DNA from: an uncultured Flavobacteriaceae bacterium
GTDB lineage: Bacteria > Bacteroidota > Bacteroidia > Flavobacteriales > Flavobacteriaceae
Direction: 5' to 3'
Length of the DNA stretch: 64,000 bases
Assembly: GCA_937959395.1 (NCBI GenBank)
Contig: CALGLR010000028.1
Span: 1-64,000 of the forward strand
Below, in pieces: positions 8,976-17,508 of this stretch. A program made the translations under genes and the position numbers. How positions within the stretch are numbered: the first letter of the stretch is position 1; every line of letters begins with the position of its first letter. The notes below the pieces were generated by a model, which saw nothing but the letters and a program-made list of their open reading frames with translations, was not told the DNA's origin and made no database searches.

Positions 8976-9995
8976 ATGAATAGACTTTTTATTATTTGCA
9001 CATTTTTTATAATAATCTCATGTTCAAAGGAAACTTCTGAAGAACCAATTGTAACAGATCCTGATGTTGTTGAGGAACCCGTTTTAGCATTAGATGTCAT
9101 TAATATAGAATCTATATCTGAATCACCAGAAGGTACCATTGTATCTAAGATAATTTACGACAATAAGTTATATGCCGTTTATTTTGATAAAAAAACATAT
9201 GCTTACGATTTCTTAACAGGTATTTGGAATTTAGTTTCTGATACAGATAATGATATTGTACCTGGCTATTTTTTATTCGGGAAACATACTAGTTTCATAG
9301 AAAACGAAAAATGGTATTTATTCAGTAATAACGAATTAATGCAATATGATTTTGTCATTAATGATTGGACCTCTATAACTCGTTTTATTCCTGGAAACGG
9401 AAGATTTTATTCAACAGGTTTTTTTAAAGATAATAACATATATTTTATAGACTTAGCAAACGGAAATACTAACATCTATAAATACAGCTTTGAAAGTAAA
9501 GAAGTTTCAACTATTGGCACTTATGAAAACCCCGGAGATAAGGGCGTCCTTTCTAATTCTATTTTTAAAATAGAAGGAGTATATTATTATTCTCAATTAC
9601 TTAGAACAGGTATTCGAATTAGTAAATTTTTAAGCGATTATAACGAATTAGAAACACTTACAGAAACTTATGATTTCTCAAACGAGGTATTAGAAAGCGG
9701 TGTTTCTTGGTTATATGAGGATAAAATTATTTTCGGTCTAGGTGGGTATATTTTTTCAGAAGCAAATGGTACAGTTTTAGAATCCGGATTTAATAAACAG
9801 CTATTTGTTTATGATACGAAAACAAATGAATTTTCTACATTAGAAACAATACCATTTGAAAAGTCTTTTATTAGTGCACAATCATTTTCTTACAATAATG
9901 AGCACTATTTATTTGGGGGTAATACTATAAACAATGACCAAGTCGCTGAAAGATATACAATGAATAAGCTCACATTTGAAGTTGTAGAAAAATAA
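8976..9995 (+). CDS. Putative lipoprotein with kelch-like beta-propeller repeats
   Basis: A 339-residue exported lipoprotein, starting at MNRLFIICTFF. The hydrophobic stretch ends in the lipobox IISC, with C16 as the lipidation site, followed by an acidic linker rich in Glu, Asp and Pro. The frame opens upstream at 8940, but the extra residues would bury the signal sequence, so the ATG at 8976 is preferred. The body has repeating blocks of the form 'YxYDFxTGxWxxV', such as YAYDFLTGIWNLV, MQYDFVINDWTSI and FVYDTKTNEFSTL. These are the spacing and aromatic pattern of kelch-type propeller blades. I recognise no catalytic motif, and the ligand and partner are unknown. The gene stands alone; downstream there is a shared hairpin facing clpX. 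Confidence 0.65.
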   Translation: MNRLFIICTFFIIISCSKETSEEPIVTDPDVVEEPVLALDVINIESISESPEGTIVSKIIYDNKLYAVYFDKKTYAYDFLTGIWNLVSDTDNDIVPGYFLFGKHTSFIENEKWYLFSNNELMQYDFVINDWTSITRFIPGNGRFYSTGFFKDNNIYFIDLANGNTNIYKYSFESKEVSTIGTYENPGDKGVLSNSIFKIEGVYYYSQLLRTGIRISKFLSDYNELETLTETYDFSNEVLESGVSWLYEDKIIFGLGGYIFSEANGTVLESGFNKQLFVYDTKTNEFSTLETIPFEKSFISAQSFSYNNEHYLFGGNTINNDQVAERYTMNKLTFEVVEK

Positions 9996-10157
9996 CCTAA
10001 GTATTTTCTCATTAGTAATAAATTATTATTTTTTGAATACCTGTCTATAATGTTTAATAATCGCCTACCTGAAATCGTTTGAGGTTTTCAACATAAACCT
10101 CTCATAATAAATTATTAAATATTAAGAACTATCATATTAATTCTTTACTAAAAACAA

Positions 10158-10197
10158 AAAACCATTTCACAATAAGCATATTATTGTAAAATGGTTT
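10158..10197. terminator. Bidirectional terminator between the propeller lipoprotein gene and clpX
   Basis: A long stem of about 16 bp with one mismatch pairs 10158-10174 with 10181-10197. Read on the minus strand it ends in a run of T residues, making it a good terminator for clpX. The plus-strand T-run is weaker (TTTTAT), so termination of the lipoprotein gene may be less efficient. Confidence 0.75.
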
Positions 10198-10224
10198 TAT
10201 ATTTTAAACCTGTTTGATAATAAG

Positions 10225-11457
10225 TTAAGATACTGCTTTCAATTTCTTAATAGTAGTTTTTGTTAATCGTTCTTGAGCATAAGCCTTAGTAACATTTAAC
10301 TTTTTAATATCACTTCCTGGAAGTTCAAACATTGCATCTGTTAATATTTCTTCACATAATGAACGCAAACCTCTAGCTCCTAACTTATACTCTATCGCTT
10401 TACCAACGATGAATTCTAAAGCACCATCTGTAATACTAAACTCAATCTCATCCATAGAGAACAACTTTTTGTATTGCTTAATAATAGCATTCTTAGGCTC
10501 TGTTAAAATCGCTCTAAGTGTATTTTCGTCTAAAGGATTCATGTGCGCTAATACAGGAAGTCTACCTATAATTTCAGGTATTAATCCAAAATCTTTTAAA
10601 TCTCTTGGAATAATATACTGTAATAAGTTTTCATGATCGACCTTATCTTCACTCATAGATGCACTATAACCAACAGCTTGCATATTTAAACGTTTTGATA
10701 TAATACGTTCTACACCATCAAAAGCACCACCAGCAATGAATAATATATTTTCGGTATCCACTTCGATAAATTTTTGATCTGGGTGTTTACGTCCACCTTT
10801 AGGTGGAACATTCACAACAGTACCTTCTAATAGTTTTAATAACGCTTGTTGAACACCTTCTCCTGAAACATCTCTAGTAATAGATGGATTATCGCTCTTA
10901 CGAGCAATTTTATCAATCTCATCGATAAAGACAATCCCTTTTTGAGCTTTTTCTAAACTATAATCTGCAGCTTGTAATAAACGGGTTAAAATACTTTCAA
11001 CATCTTCGCCTACATAACCAGCTTCAGTTAATACGGTAGCATCTACAATTGCTAACGGTACATTAAGCATTCTTGCAATGGTCTTAGCCATTAATGTCTT
11101 TCCTGTACCTGTTTGCCCTACCATAATGATGTTAGACTTTTGAATTTCAATATCATCATTTGTTGGTGGCTGCAATAATCGCTTATAATGATTATAAACA
11201 GCTACAGACATTACTTTCTTAGTAAATTCTTGGCCTATAATATACTCATCTAAAAACCCCTTTATTTGTTGTGGTTTACGTAATATTAGCTCTGCCGATA
11301 AGTCACTATTATCATTCTGCTTAGATTCTTCTAAAACAATACCATGCGCTTGCTCTATACAACGATCACATATATGTGCATCTAACCCTGCTATTAATAA
11401 ACTCGTTTCTGGCTTTTTCCTACCACAAAACGAACATTCTAATTCTTCCTTTGCCAT
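10225..11457 (-). CDS. clpX: ATP-dependent Clp protease ATP-binding subunit ClpX
   Basis: A 410-residue AAA+ unfoldase that feeds substrates into ClpP in the cytoplasm. The N-terminal zinc-binding domain uses C8, C11, C30 and C33. The Walker A motif GQTGTGKT is at 114-121, Walker B is GIVFIDEID (about 174-182), and the substrate-gripping pore loop GYVGEDVES is at about 147-155. Sensor 2 is in the GARGLRS segment near the C-terminus. The ClpP-docking tripeptide, IGF in E. coli, aligns here with V262-G263-Y264. The length is typical. It lies downstream of clpP with about 100 bases between them and ends at a bidirectional hairpin. Confidence 0.97.
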   Translation of the reverse strand: MAKEELECSFCGRKKPETSLLIAGLDAHICDRCIEQAHGIVLEESKQNDNSDLSAELILRKPQQIKGFLDEYIIGQEFTKKVMSVAVYNHYKRLLQPPTNDDIEIQKSNIIMVGQTGTGKTLMAKTIARMLNVPLAIVDATVLTEAGYVGEDVESILTRLLQAADYSLEKAQKGIVFIDEIDKIARKSDNPSITRDVSGEGVQQALLKLLEGTVVNVPPKGGRKHPDQKFIEVDTENILFIAGGAFDGVERIISKRLNMQAVGYSASMSEDKVDHENLLQYIIPRDLKDFGLIPEIIGRLPVLAHMNPLDENTLRAILTEPKNAIIKQYKKLFSMDEIEFSITDGALEFIVGKAIEYKLGARGLRSLCEEILTDAMFELPGSDIKKLNVTKAYAQERLTKTTIKKLKAVS

Positions 11458-11560
11458 AAATTTTAAAAATTAAATCCTAAATAATTAATTGCTTAAAATT
11501 GCATACTATATTAATACAATGAATTTTATTAACGTAAGGGATTTATTTATAGTATTAAAA

Positions 11561-12235
11561 TTATTTTCGTACTAAAATCTCGTCGATCATGCCATATTCT
11601 TTGGCCTTATCTGATTTCATCCAATAATCACGATCACTATCTTCGTATACTTTGTCGTATTTTTGTCCAGAATGCTTACTTATAATCTTGTAAAGCTCTT
11701 CTTTTAAAATTAATATTTCTCTTGCTGTAATTTCTATATCACTAGCTTGTCCTTGTGCCCCTCCTAAAGGTTGGTGAATCATAACACGAGAATGCGTTAA
11801 ACCACTTCGTTTACCTTTTTGTCCTGCACATAATAATACCGCTCCCATAGATGCTGCCATACCTGTACAAATAGTTGCAACATCTGGCTTAATAAACTGC
11901 ATCGTATCATATATACCTAAACCAGCATATACACTACCACCTGGCGAATTAATATATATTTGAATGTCTTTATTCGCATCTGTACTTTCTAAGAATAATA
12001 ATTGTGCTTGAATAATATTTGCAACTTGATCATTAATTCCTGTACCTAAAAAAATAATACGATCCATCATTAAACGAGAAAACACATCAAATATCGCAAT
12101 GTTCATTTGGCGTTCTTCGATAATATTTGGTGTTAAGTTTGTTGGGTACATACTACTCATTATTTTATTATAGTATGTACTACTAATACCTTGATCTTTT
12201 ATAGCGAATTTTTCGAATTCTTTTGCGTAATCCAT
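11561..12235 (-). CDS. clpP: ATP-dependent Clp protease proteolytic subunit ClpP
   Basis: A 224-residue serine peptidase forming the tetradecameric Clp chamber. The catalytic triad is visible: S129 in GMAASMGA, H154 in VMIHQPLGGAQG, and D203 in DSDRDYW. The oxyanion segment INSPGGSV is at 95-102. The N-terminal 30-40 residues are longer than the mature enzyme and probably include a processed propeptide. It is followed by clpX. Upstream, a palindromic terminator separates it from tig, so clpP probably has its own promoter in 12236-12333, although I found no exact TAnnTTTG box there. Confidence 0.97.
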   Translation of the reverse strand: MDYAKEFEKFAIKDQGISSTYYNKIMSSMYPTNLTPNIIEERQMNIAIFDVFSRLMMDRIIFLGTGINDQVANIIQAQLLFLESTDANKDIQIYINSPGGSVYAGLGIYDTMQFIKPDVATICTGMAASMGAVLLCAGQKGKRSGLTHSRVMIHQPLGGAQGQASDIEITAREILILKEELYKIISKHSGQKYDKVYEDSDRDYWMKSDKAKEYGMIDEILVRK

Positions 12236-12333
12236 ATAGTCCTTTTAATTATTTTTTATCAATTTTTAGATTAGTAAAATTAATCAATTTTAGCTCATTA
12301 TAAAGAGGTGCTATCGATTTAATTTTAATAAAA

Positions 12334-12363
12334 AAGCGTTGAATTTAATTAAATTCAACGCTT
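12334..12363 (-). terminator. Palindromic terminator between tig and clpP
   Basis: The 30 bases at 12334-12363 form a perfect palindrome centred on TTTAATTAAA, with GCGTTGAA arms. On the minus strand it is followed by a run of six T residues, and it lies 36 bases after the tig stop codon. It should end the tig transcript before clpP, partly uncoupling genes that are often treated as one tig-clpP-clpX operon. Confidence 0.85.
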
Positions 12364-12398
12364 AAAGATACTAATTATTCTTAAAAGAATAGAAGTCC

Positions 12399-13727
12399 TT
12401 ACTTATCACCGTAAACTTCTTTAACGAATGCTTCGTAAGATAATTCCTTCGTTTTAATATTTGCTTTTTCTTTATATAGGTTCAATAATTTTTGACTTAC
12501 TACTTGCTCAGACAAACGTTTAACTTCATCTTGATTTGATAATACTCTAGCAGCAATATCTTCTAATTCTTTATCACCAGGATTTGTTTGACCAAATTGT
12601 GCCATTTGCACTTTTATCATTGCTTTAGCACTTTCTTTAACGTCTTCAAAATCTACTTTTAAATCGTTAGCATGCATTAGCTTTCCTTCTATTAATTGAT
12701 AGCGTAAACTTTTCTCAGACTTCTCGTATTCTTCTTTAGCTTGAACATTATCCATTTGTTGTTCTCCTGCCGTTTGCATCCATTTTGTTAGAAACTCTGC
12801 TGGCAAATCAAATTTTGTATTCTCTACTAAATATTCAGTAACGTCGTTTAGTAGTTTTTGATCAGATTGTTGTACGAATTGCTTTTCAGCATCTTCTTTT
12901 ATTTTTTCTTTTAATTCAGAAACAGACTTCACAGTATCTTTTCCAAATAACTTATCAAATAACTCCTGATCTAAATCGGCTAATTCTCGCTTATTAATTT
13001 CATTAATAGTAAATGACACTTCAATATCTAAACCATGTGCTTTATCATCCTCTATTTTTAAAGCATGCATTAACTCATGATCATCGTCGTACAATCCTTT
13101 CGTTTTTAATGTAATAACATCTCCTACCTTAGCTCCTACAAACTTCTTTTCAGTAGCTTTTCCTTTAAACTTATCTAAAGTTAATGTTACCGTATTATCT
13201 ATAGCTTCTTCTTCATTTTTATATACACCAGTAATTTCGCTATCTTTTTCAGCTTTATCTTGAGGTACTATTTTTCCGTATTGTTTTTGGATACGCTCTA
13301 CTTGCTCATCTATCATTTTATCACCTGCTGTGATATTATAATGAGTTATTGCTTTTTTACCTTTTAGTACCACATCAAATTCTGGTGCTAATCCCAATTC
13401 AAATTCAAAAGAAAAGCTATCACCTTCCCAATCGATATCATCTTGTGGTTTAGGTAATGGTTGCCCTAAAACATCTAATTTTTCTTCAGTTAAATATTTA
13501 TTCAACCCTTCTTGTAAAAGCTTATTTACCTCATCTACTAAAACTGCTTTTCCATATTGCTTTTTTACCATTCCCATTGGTACATGACCTTTTCTAAAAC
13601 CAGGAATGTTTGCTGTCTTTCTGTAATCTGTTAAGATTGTTTCAACTTTAGTTGCGTAATCATCTTTCTCGATAGCTACTGTTACTACAGCATTTAATGC
13701 ATCTTTATTTTCTCTTGTAATATTCAT
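12399..13727 (-). CDS. tig: Trigger factor, ribosome-associated chaperone
   Basis: A 442-residue trigger factor that binds nascent chains at the ribosome exit tunnel. The ribosome-docking signature GFRKGHVP is at 43-50. The central PPIase-like region (about 150-250) is divergent from classical FKBP sequences, as expected for Bacteroidota trigger factors. The helical C-terminal arms (about 260-430) are rich in Lys, Glu and Gln. A -7 box and a -33 TTTG lie just upstream. The gene is followed by its own palindromic terminator and then by clpP and clpX. There is no signal peptide, and the length fits the family. Confidence 0.95.
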   Translation of the reverse strand: MNITRENKDALNAVVTVAIEKDDYATKVETILTDYRKTANIPGFRKGHVPMGMVKKQYGKAVLVDEVNKLLQEGLNKYLTEEKLDVLGQPLPKPQDDIDWEGDSFSFEFELGLAPEFDVVLKGKKAITHYNITAGDKMIDEQVERIQKQYGKIVPQDKAEKDSEITGVYKNEEEAIDNTVTLTLDKFKGKATEKKFVGAKVGDVITLKTKGLYDDDHELMHALKIEDDKAHGLDIEVSFTINEINKRELADLDQELFDKLFGKDTVKSVSELKEKIKEDAEKQFVQQSDQKLLNDVTEYLVENTKFDLPAEFLTKWMQTAGEQQMDNVQAKEEYEKSEKSLRYQLIEGKLMHANDLKVDFEDVKESAKAMIKVQMAQFGQTNPGDKELEDIAARVLSNQDEVKRLSEQVVSQKLLNLYKEKANIKTKELSYEAFVKEVYGDK

Positions 13728-13765
13728 TGTAAATACACTTATTTTATGTAACCAAAAATGGAGTG

Positions 13766-13796
13766 CAAAAATACTACTTTTTTACACTCAAACAAA
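13766..13796 (-). promoter_or_regulatory. Promoter of tig (-33 TTTG and -7 TATTTTTG)
   Basis: On the minus strand, TATTTTTG at 13766-13773 matches the Bacteroidota -7 consensus TAnnTTTG. TTTG at 13793-13796 sits 19 bases upstream, the spacing expected for the -33 element. The start codon of tig is 38 bases downstream of the -7 box. Confidence 0.75.
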
Positions 13797-13819
13797 GTTT
13801 TTAAGACGTTGTATTTCAG

Positions 13820-14167
13820 CTATTTTTTATCTTTTTTCATAAATGAGTGTAGTAATGATTGTAGTATAGACAGAAGGATACTAAATAATATCGCTGTCCA
13901 TAAACTACTTACCGAAAATCCATCAATTAAATGATCTGCTAAAAAAATGATTATGGCATTAATTATTAATAAGAATAAACCCAATGTAATAATTGTTATT
14001 GGCAAGGTTAAAATGACCAATAATGGTTTTACTAGCAAGTTTAAAACAGATAATACGATTGCTACAATTAGTGCAGTTACATAATTATCTACTTGCACAC
14101 CATTTAAAACATGTGCTAAAAAGAAAACGGCTATGGCATTTAGTAAAAGACGGATAATTATTTTCAT
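13820..14167 (-). CDS. Phage holin family 4 / YvlD-like small membrane protein
   Basis: A 115-residue membrane protein with four hydrophobic segments (about 3-24, 30-52, 53-75 and 88-108) and a charged tail (HSFMKKDKK). The pattern NAIAVFFLAHVLNGV, then NLLVKPLLVILTLPITI and a GLFLLIINA stretch, is that of the family often called 'phage holin 4 superfamily' or YvlD-like. Despite the name, members are chromosomal inner-membrane proteins, and there is no phage context here. The function is unknown. It lies between tig and an alpha/beta hydrolase on the same strand, with a short gap to the hydrolase. Confidence 0.8.
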   Translation of the reverse strand: MKIIIRLLLNAIAVFFLAHVLNGVQVDNYVTALIVAIVLSVLNLLVKPLLVILTLPITIITLGLFLLIINAIIIFLADHLIDGFSVSSLWTAILFSILLSILQSLLHSFMKKDKK

Positions 14168-14208
14168 GGCTTTGCTAGTTATTATTAATGCATTAATATT
14201 CTATTTTA

Positions 14209-14982
14209 CTAATTAATTAAATTTACAAAATTAATGACTGCCTCATAAAAGTCTTTTGGGTTTTCTGCATGTAACCAATGTCCTGCATTGGCTATGGTTC
14301 CTATTTCAGCTTTAGAGAAATGTGTTTTTATCAAGGCCTCATCTTGCAGTGCTATATATTCGCTGCGATCTCCTCTTAAAAACAAAGTTCTTTTATTATA
14401 CTCGGCATGTATAGGTAGCGCTTCTCCCACTTCTGTTACATTTTCTTTAAGAATTTCTAAATTTATGCGAAGTCCTAATTGTCCTTTTTCAATCCAATAT
14501 AAATTTTTAAGTAAGAACTGACGTGTTCCTGTTTCTGAAACATAATTTGATAAAAAAGCATCGGCTTGCGATCGAGATTTAATAACATCAAAATCTAAAG
14601 CACCCAACCCTTCTAAAATAGCATCATGATGAACAGGGTAAAATCGCGGAGAAATATCAGCCACTATTAATTTAGAAACTAATTCTGGGTATTGAGTTGC
14701 AAAAAGCATTGCTGTTTTCCCTCCCATAGAATGTCCCAAAAGCACAATATTATTAAGCTTTTTTTCTTCACAATAGGCTTTTAGATCTTCTGCTAATACT
14801 TCATAGGAAAAATCATCATCATGAAAACTTCTACCATGATTTCTCTGGTCGACTAAATGAACTTCAAAATTACTTTTTGCAAAAGACCGTCCTAAAGTTT
14901 TCCAATTATCTCCCATTCCTAAAAACCCATGCAAGATTACAAAAGGTTTTCCTTCTCCTAATATATTTGAGTGTAAAATCAT
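14209..14982 (-). CDS. Alpha/beta fold hydrolase, YbfF-like esterase
   Basis: A 257-residue cytoplasmic alpha/beta hydrolase. Counting from an ATG six codons further upstream (15000), the oxyanion-hole segment HGFLG is followed by DQRNHGRS. The nucleophile elbow GHSMGG (Ser at 91 in that numbering) and the catalytic His in NAGHWLHAE (about 241) are present. The DQRNHGRS signature is typical of the YbfF/ABHD11 group of short-chain esterases. I prefer the start MILHSNILGEG at 14982, because family members begin just before the first beta strand and the six extra residues look non-conserved. It lies between pdxJ and the holin-like gene on the same strand. The natural substrate is not known. Confidence 0.85.
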   Translation of the reverse strand: MILHSNILGEGKPFVILHGFLGMGDNWKTLGRSFAKSNFEVHLVDQRNHGRSFHDDDFSYEVLAEDLKAYCEEKKLNNIVLLGHSMGGKTAMLFATQYPELVSKLIVADISPRFYPVHHDAILEGLGALDFDVIKSRSQADAFLSNYVSETGTRQFLLKNLYWIEKGQLGLRINLEILKENVTEVGEALPIHAEYNKRTLFLRGDRSEYIALQDEALIKTHFSKAEIGTIANAGHWLHAENPKDFYEAVINFVNLIN

Positions 14983-15035
14983 TTTAAAATTAAATAGCAT
15001 ATTAGTTTCGAAGACACCCCGCCAACAATAAAACT

Positions 15036-15058
15036 TGGTGACTGGAGCGAAGTCGAAG
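15036..15058. repeat. Short REP-like motif between pdxJ and the hydrolase gene
   Basis: GTGACTGGAGCGAAGTCGAA (15038-15057) sits in the 76-base gap between the two minus-strand genes. The GGAGCGAAGTCGAAG pattern is one I associate with short intergenic repeats dispersed in many flavobacterial genomes. Only this copy was found in the window, so repetition cannot be shown here. Confidence 0.35.
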
Positions 15059-15775
15059 TTACAATTTCAACTTGTTCTTATACATATTAATAACATTCTC
15101 GATACCTAAATATAAGCTTTCATGAATTAATGCGTGTCCTATCGACACCTCCAACAACTCAGGAACGTGTTCTCTAAAAAACTGAATATTATCTAATGAC
15201 AAATCATGTCCTGCATTAAGTCCTAATTCTATCTCAAGTGCTAATTGTCCACATTCAGTATATGGTTTAATGGCATTCTTATCACCTAAATTATACTGAT
15301 GCGCATATGCTTCTGTATACAATTCGACACGATTAGCACCTGTATTTTTAGCACCTTCAATTTGTTTTAGTTCTGGATCTACAAATAGTGATGTTCTAAT
15401 ACCATTTGCATTAAATTCTGAAATAACTTCAACTAAAAAATCTTTATTTTTAATCGTATCCCAACCGGCATTACTTGTAATGGCATCAATCGCATCAGGA
15501 ACCAAAGTAACTTGCATTGGTTTTATTTCTAAAACCATGTCTATAAATTTAGGGATAGGATTTCCTTCTATATTATATTCAGTATAAACAACCTCTTTTA
15601 AATCATAAGCATCTTGATATCTAATATGTCGTTCGTCTGGACGCGGATGAATAGTAACACCATCTGCACCAAATCGTTGTACATCTTTAGCAAATTGAAC
15701 TACATTAGGCAAATCGCCTCCTCTTGAGTTTCTTAAGGTCGCAATCTTATTAATATTCACACTTAATTTAGTCAT
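15059..15775 (-). CDS. pdxJ: Pyridoxine 5'-phosphate synthase PdxJ
   Basis: A 238-residue TIM-barrel enzyme that condenses 3-amino-2-oxopropyl phosphate with deoxyxylulose 5-phosphate to give pyridoxine 5'-phosphate, the last ring-forming step of DXP-dependent vitamin B6 synthesis. The N-terminal LSVNINKIATLRNSRGG, ADGVTIHPRPDERHI (about 36-50), VTLVPDA (about 90-96) and the C-terminal HDLSLDN and EVSIGHALI motifs are all present. The length is exactly that of the family. A TATTTTTG promoter box lies 18 bases upstream of the ATG. It is divergent from the CBS-domain gene. Confidence 0.96.
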   Translation of the reverse strand: MTKLSVNINKIATLRNSRGGDLPNVVQFAKDVQRFGADGVTIHPRPDERHIRYQDAYDLKEVVYTEYNIEGNPIPKFIDMVLEIKPMQVTLVPDAIDAITSNAGWDTIKNKDFLVEVISEFNANGIRTSLFVDPELKQIEGAKNTGANRVELYTEAYAHQYNLGDKNAIKPYTECGQLALEIELGLNAGHDLSLDNIQFFREHVPELLEVSIGHALIHESLYLGIENVINMYKNKLKL

Positions 15776-15793
15776 TCTTCGTTTCTTTTAATG

Positions 15794-15801
15794 CAAAAAT
15801 A
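15794..15801 (-). promoter_or_regulatory. -7 box of pdxJ (TATTTTTG)
   Basis: On the minus strand TATTTTTG matches TAnnTTTG, 18 bases before the pdxJ start codon. No exact -33 TTTG was found at 17-21 bases upstream. Confidence 0.6.
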
Positions 15802-15866
15802 CGAAGTATAAGAGGGTGATTATACTATTTTTTAATTATTTTGCAGTGAAAGATAAAAGCTAAATA

Positions 15867-16526
15867 ATGGTATTGCAAGATTTAATAATTAATGATATAA
15901 AACCTTTACAATTAAAAGATAAAGTAAGTGAAATACAACTCCTATTTAATCAATTAACTTATTCTCATATTCCCATAAAAAATGAAGAAGACATGTATAT
16001 AGGTTGTATTTCTGAAACCGACGCACATTGTTTTGATTGTAACCATACGTTGAGTGAACTAGCGTACACTATTGATGGTTTTTTTGTTAGAGAGACCACT
16101 AATTGGTTAGATGTATTAGAAGCGTTTGCTCAAAACTCGACCAATATCATGCCTATTTTAAATGAAAAAAGCACTTATTTAGGGTATTATGAATTGAATG
16201 ATGTTATTAACCTATTTAATGAAACCCCTTTTTTTGCTGAAGCTGGAGGGATTTTAGTTGTTGAAAAAGGATTGGCAGACTACTCATTTAGTGAACTTAG
16301 TCAAATTGTAGAATCGAATGACGGAAAATTATTAGGCGCTTTTATTTCGAAAATAGAAAATGATGTTGTTCAAATTACACTGAAAATAGGCAACACGAGC
16401 CTAAACGATATTATGCAAACATTTAGGCGCTACAGTTATAATATCATCTCAGGGCATGAAGAAGATTCTTATTTACAAAGTCTAAAAGAGCGTTCAGATT
16501 ATTTAAATAAATATCTCAATATGTAA
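15867..16526 (+). CDS. CBS domain-containing protein
   Basis: A 219-residue cytoplasmic protein with a pair of CBS motifs, one at about 8-60 (KVSEIQLLFNQLTYSHIPI, then MYIGCISE) and one at about 70-125 (WLDVLEAFAQNSTNIMPIL, then YLGYYELNDV). A C-terminal ACT-like region (about 130-205) contains GGILVVEKG and RRYSYNIISG. CBS pairs usually bind adenine nucleotides. It ends four bases before nadK, and this pairing suggests co-expression. Regulation of or by NAD metabolism is an inference from position only. Start codon ATG at 15867. Confidence 0.85.
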   Translation: MVLQDLIINDIKPLQLKDKVSEIQLLFNQLTYSHIPIKNEEDMYIGCISETDAHCFDCNHTLSELAYTIDGFFVRETTNWLDVLEAFAQNSTNIMPILNEKSTYLGYYELNDVINLFNETPFFAEAGGILVVEKGLADYSFSELSQIVESNDGKLLGAFISKIENDVVQITLKIGNTSLNDIMQTFRRYSYNIISGHEEDSYLQSLKERSDYLNKYLNM

Positions 16527-16530
16527 GATC

Positions 16531-17406
16531 ATGAAAATTGCAATTTACAGTCAATTTAGTAAGAAAAAATCTCAAGCCTCTTTAGATACGCTTCTTAATG
16601 TGTTAGCGCAAAAGAAAGCTTCAGTGTATATAGATCATGATTTATTTGAAGAGATAAAACAAAACCTAACTCATTTAGAAAACTATAAAGTCTTTTCTAA
16701 ATTAGATGCTTCTTTTGATTTACTTATAAGTATTGGTGGAGATGGCACTATACTAAGAGCAATAACTCATGTAAAAGATTTAAATATTCCAATTGTAGGA
16801 ATAAATACTGGCCGTTTGGGTTTTTTAGCCACGATACAATTCGATGAAATTGAAACCGCAATAAATCAAATATTTAAAGGGAATTATAAATTATCAAAGC
16901 GTACTTTACTTTCCATTGAAACCTCTAACGAAAACGAAAAAATTTCTCAATTAAATTTTGCTTTAAACGAAATAGCAGTAAGTCGTAAAAACACAACTTC
17001 TATGATTACTGTAGAAACACGTTTAAATAATGAATACTTAACCTCTTATTGGAGTGATGGCTTAATTGTTTCTTCTCCAACTGGATCTACAGGTTATTCA
17101 TTAAGTTGCGGAGGCCCTGTTATAACACCCGACACAACAAGCTTTGTAATTACTCCCATAGCACCTCATAATTTAAGTGCTAGACCATTAATTATTGAAG
17201 ACTCCACAAGTATTCAATTAAGAGTAAGTGGTCGCGAAGACAATTATTTAATTTCATTAGATAGTAGAATTGCGACGCTATCTAACGACACCATAGTTAC
17301 TATAAAAAAAGCGACATTCACTATTAGCATGATAGAACTTAACACTAAAACTTTTTTAGATACACTTCGTAAAAAGCTGCTTTGGGGTGAAGATAAGCGC
17401 AATTAG
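16531..17406 (+). CDS. nadK: NAD kinase
   Basis: A 291-residue enzyme that phosphorylates NAD to NADP in the cytoplasm. The hallmark GGDGT (69-73) contains the catalytic Asp. NTGRLGFLA (about 92-100), the SPTGSTGYSLSCGGP loop (about 183-197) and a C-terminal beta region complete the fold. Length is typical of bacterial nadK. It starts four bases after the CBS gene and probably shares its transcript. A -7 promoter for the next gene lies about 80 bases downstream. Confidence 0.96.
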   Translation: MKIAIYSQFSKKKSQASLDTLLNVLAQKKASVYIDHDLFEEIKQNLTHLENYKVFSKLDASFDLLISIGGDGTILRAITHVKDLNIPIVGINTGRLGFLATIQFDEIETAINQIFKGNYKLSKRTLLSIETSNENEKISQLNFALNEIAVSRKNTTSMITVETRLNNEYLTSYWSDGLIVSSPTGSTGYSLSCGGPVITPDTTSFVITPIAPHNLSARPLIIEDSTSIQLRVSGREDNYLISLDSRIATLSNDTIVTIKKATFTISMIELNTKTFLDTLRKKLLWGEDKRN

Positions 17407-17483
17407 GCAATATTTTACTTTAAAAGTTGTTCTAAAAACCTATAACTATTTTATTCAAATTATTATAGGCTAATCTTATTTAC

Positions 17484-17491
17484 TATATTTG
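17484..17491 (+). promoter_or_regulatory. -7 box for the DUF6089 - uppS - bamA operon (TATATTTG)
   Basis: TATATTTG is an exact TAnnTTTG match 17 bases before the ATG at 17509, and it marks the likely start of the envelope-biogenesis operon. The -33 element is not obvious. Confidence 0.6.
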
Positions 17492-17508
17492 CAAACTTTA
17501 AAAGATTT

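Noticed and set aside
13820-14167. The 'phage holin' family name taken as a sign of a prophage
   Set aside because: The gene lies among tig, an esterase gene and pdxJ, with no other phage-like gene. The family name is historical and members are ordinary membrane proteins.
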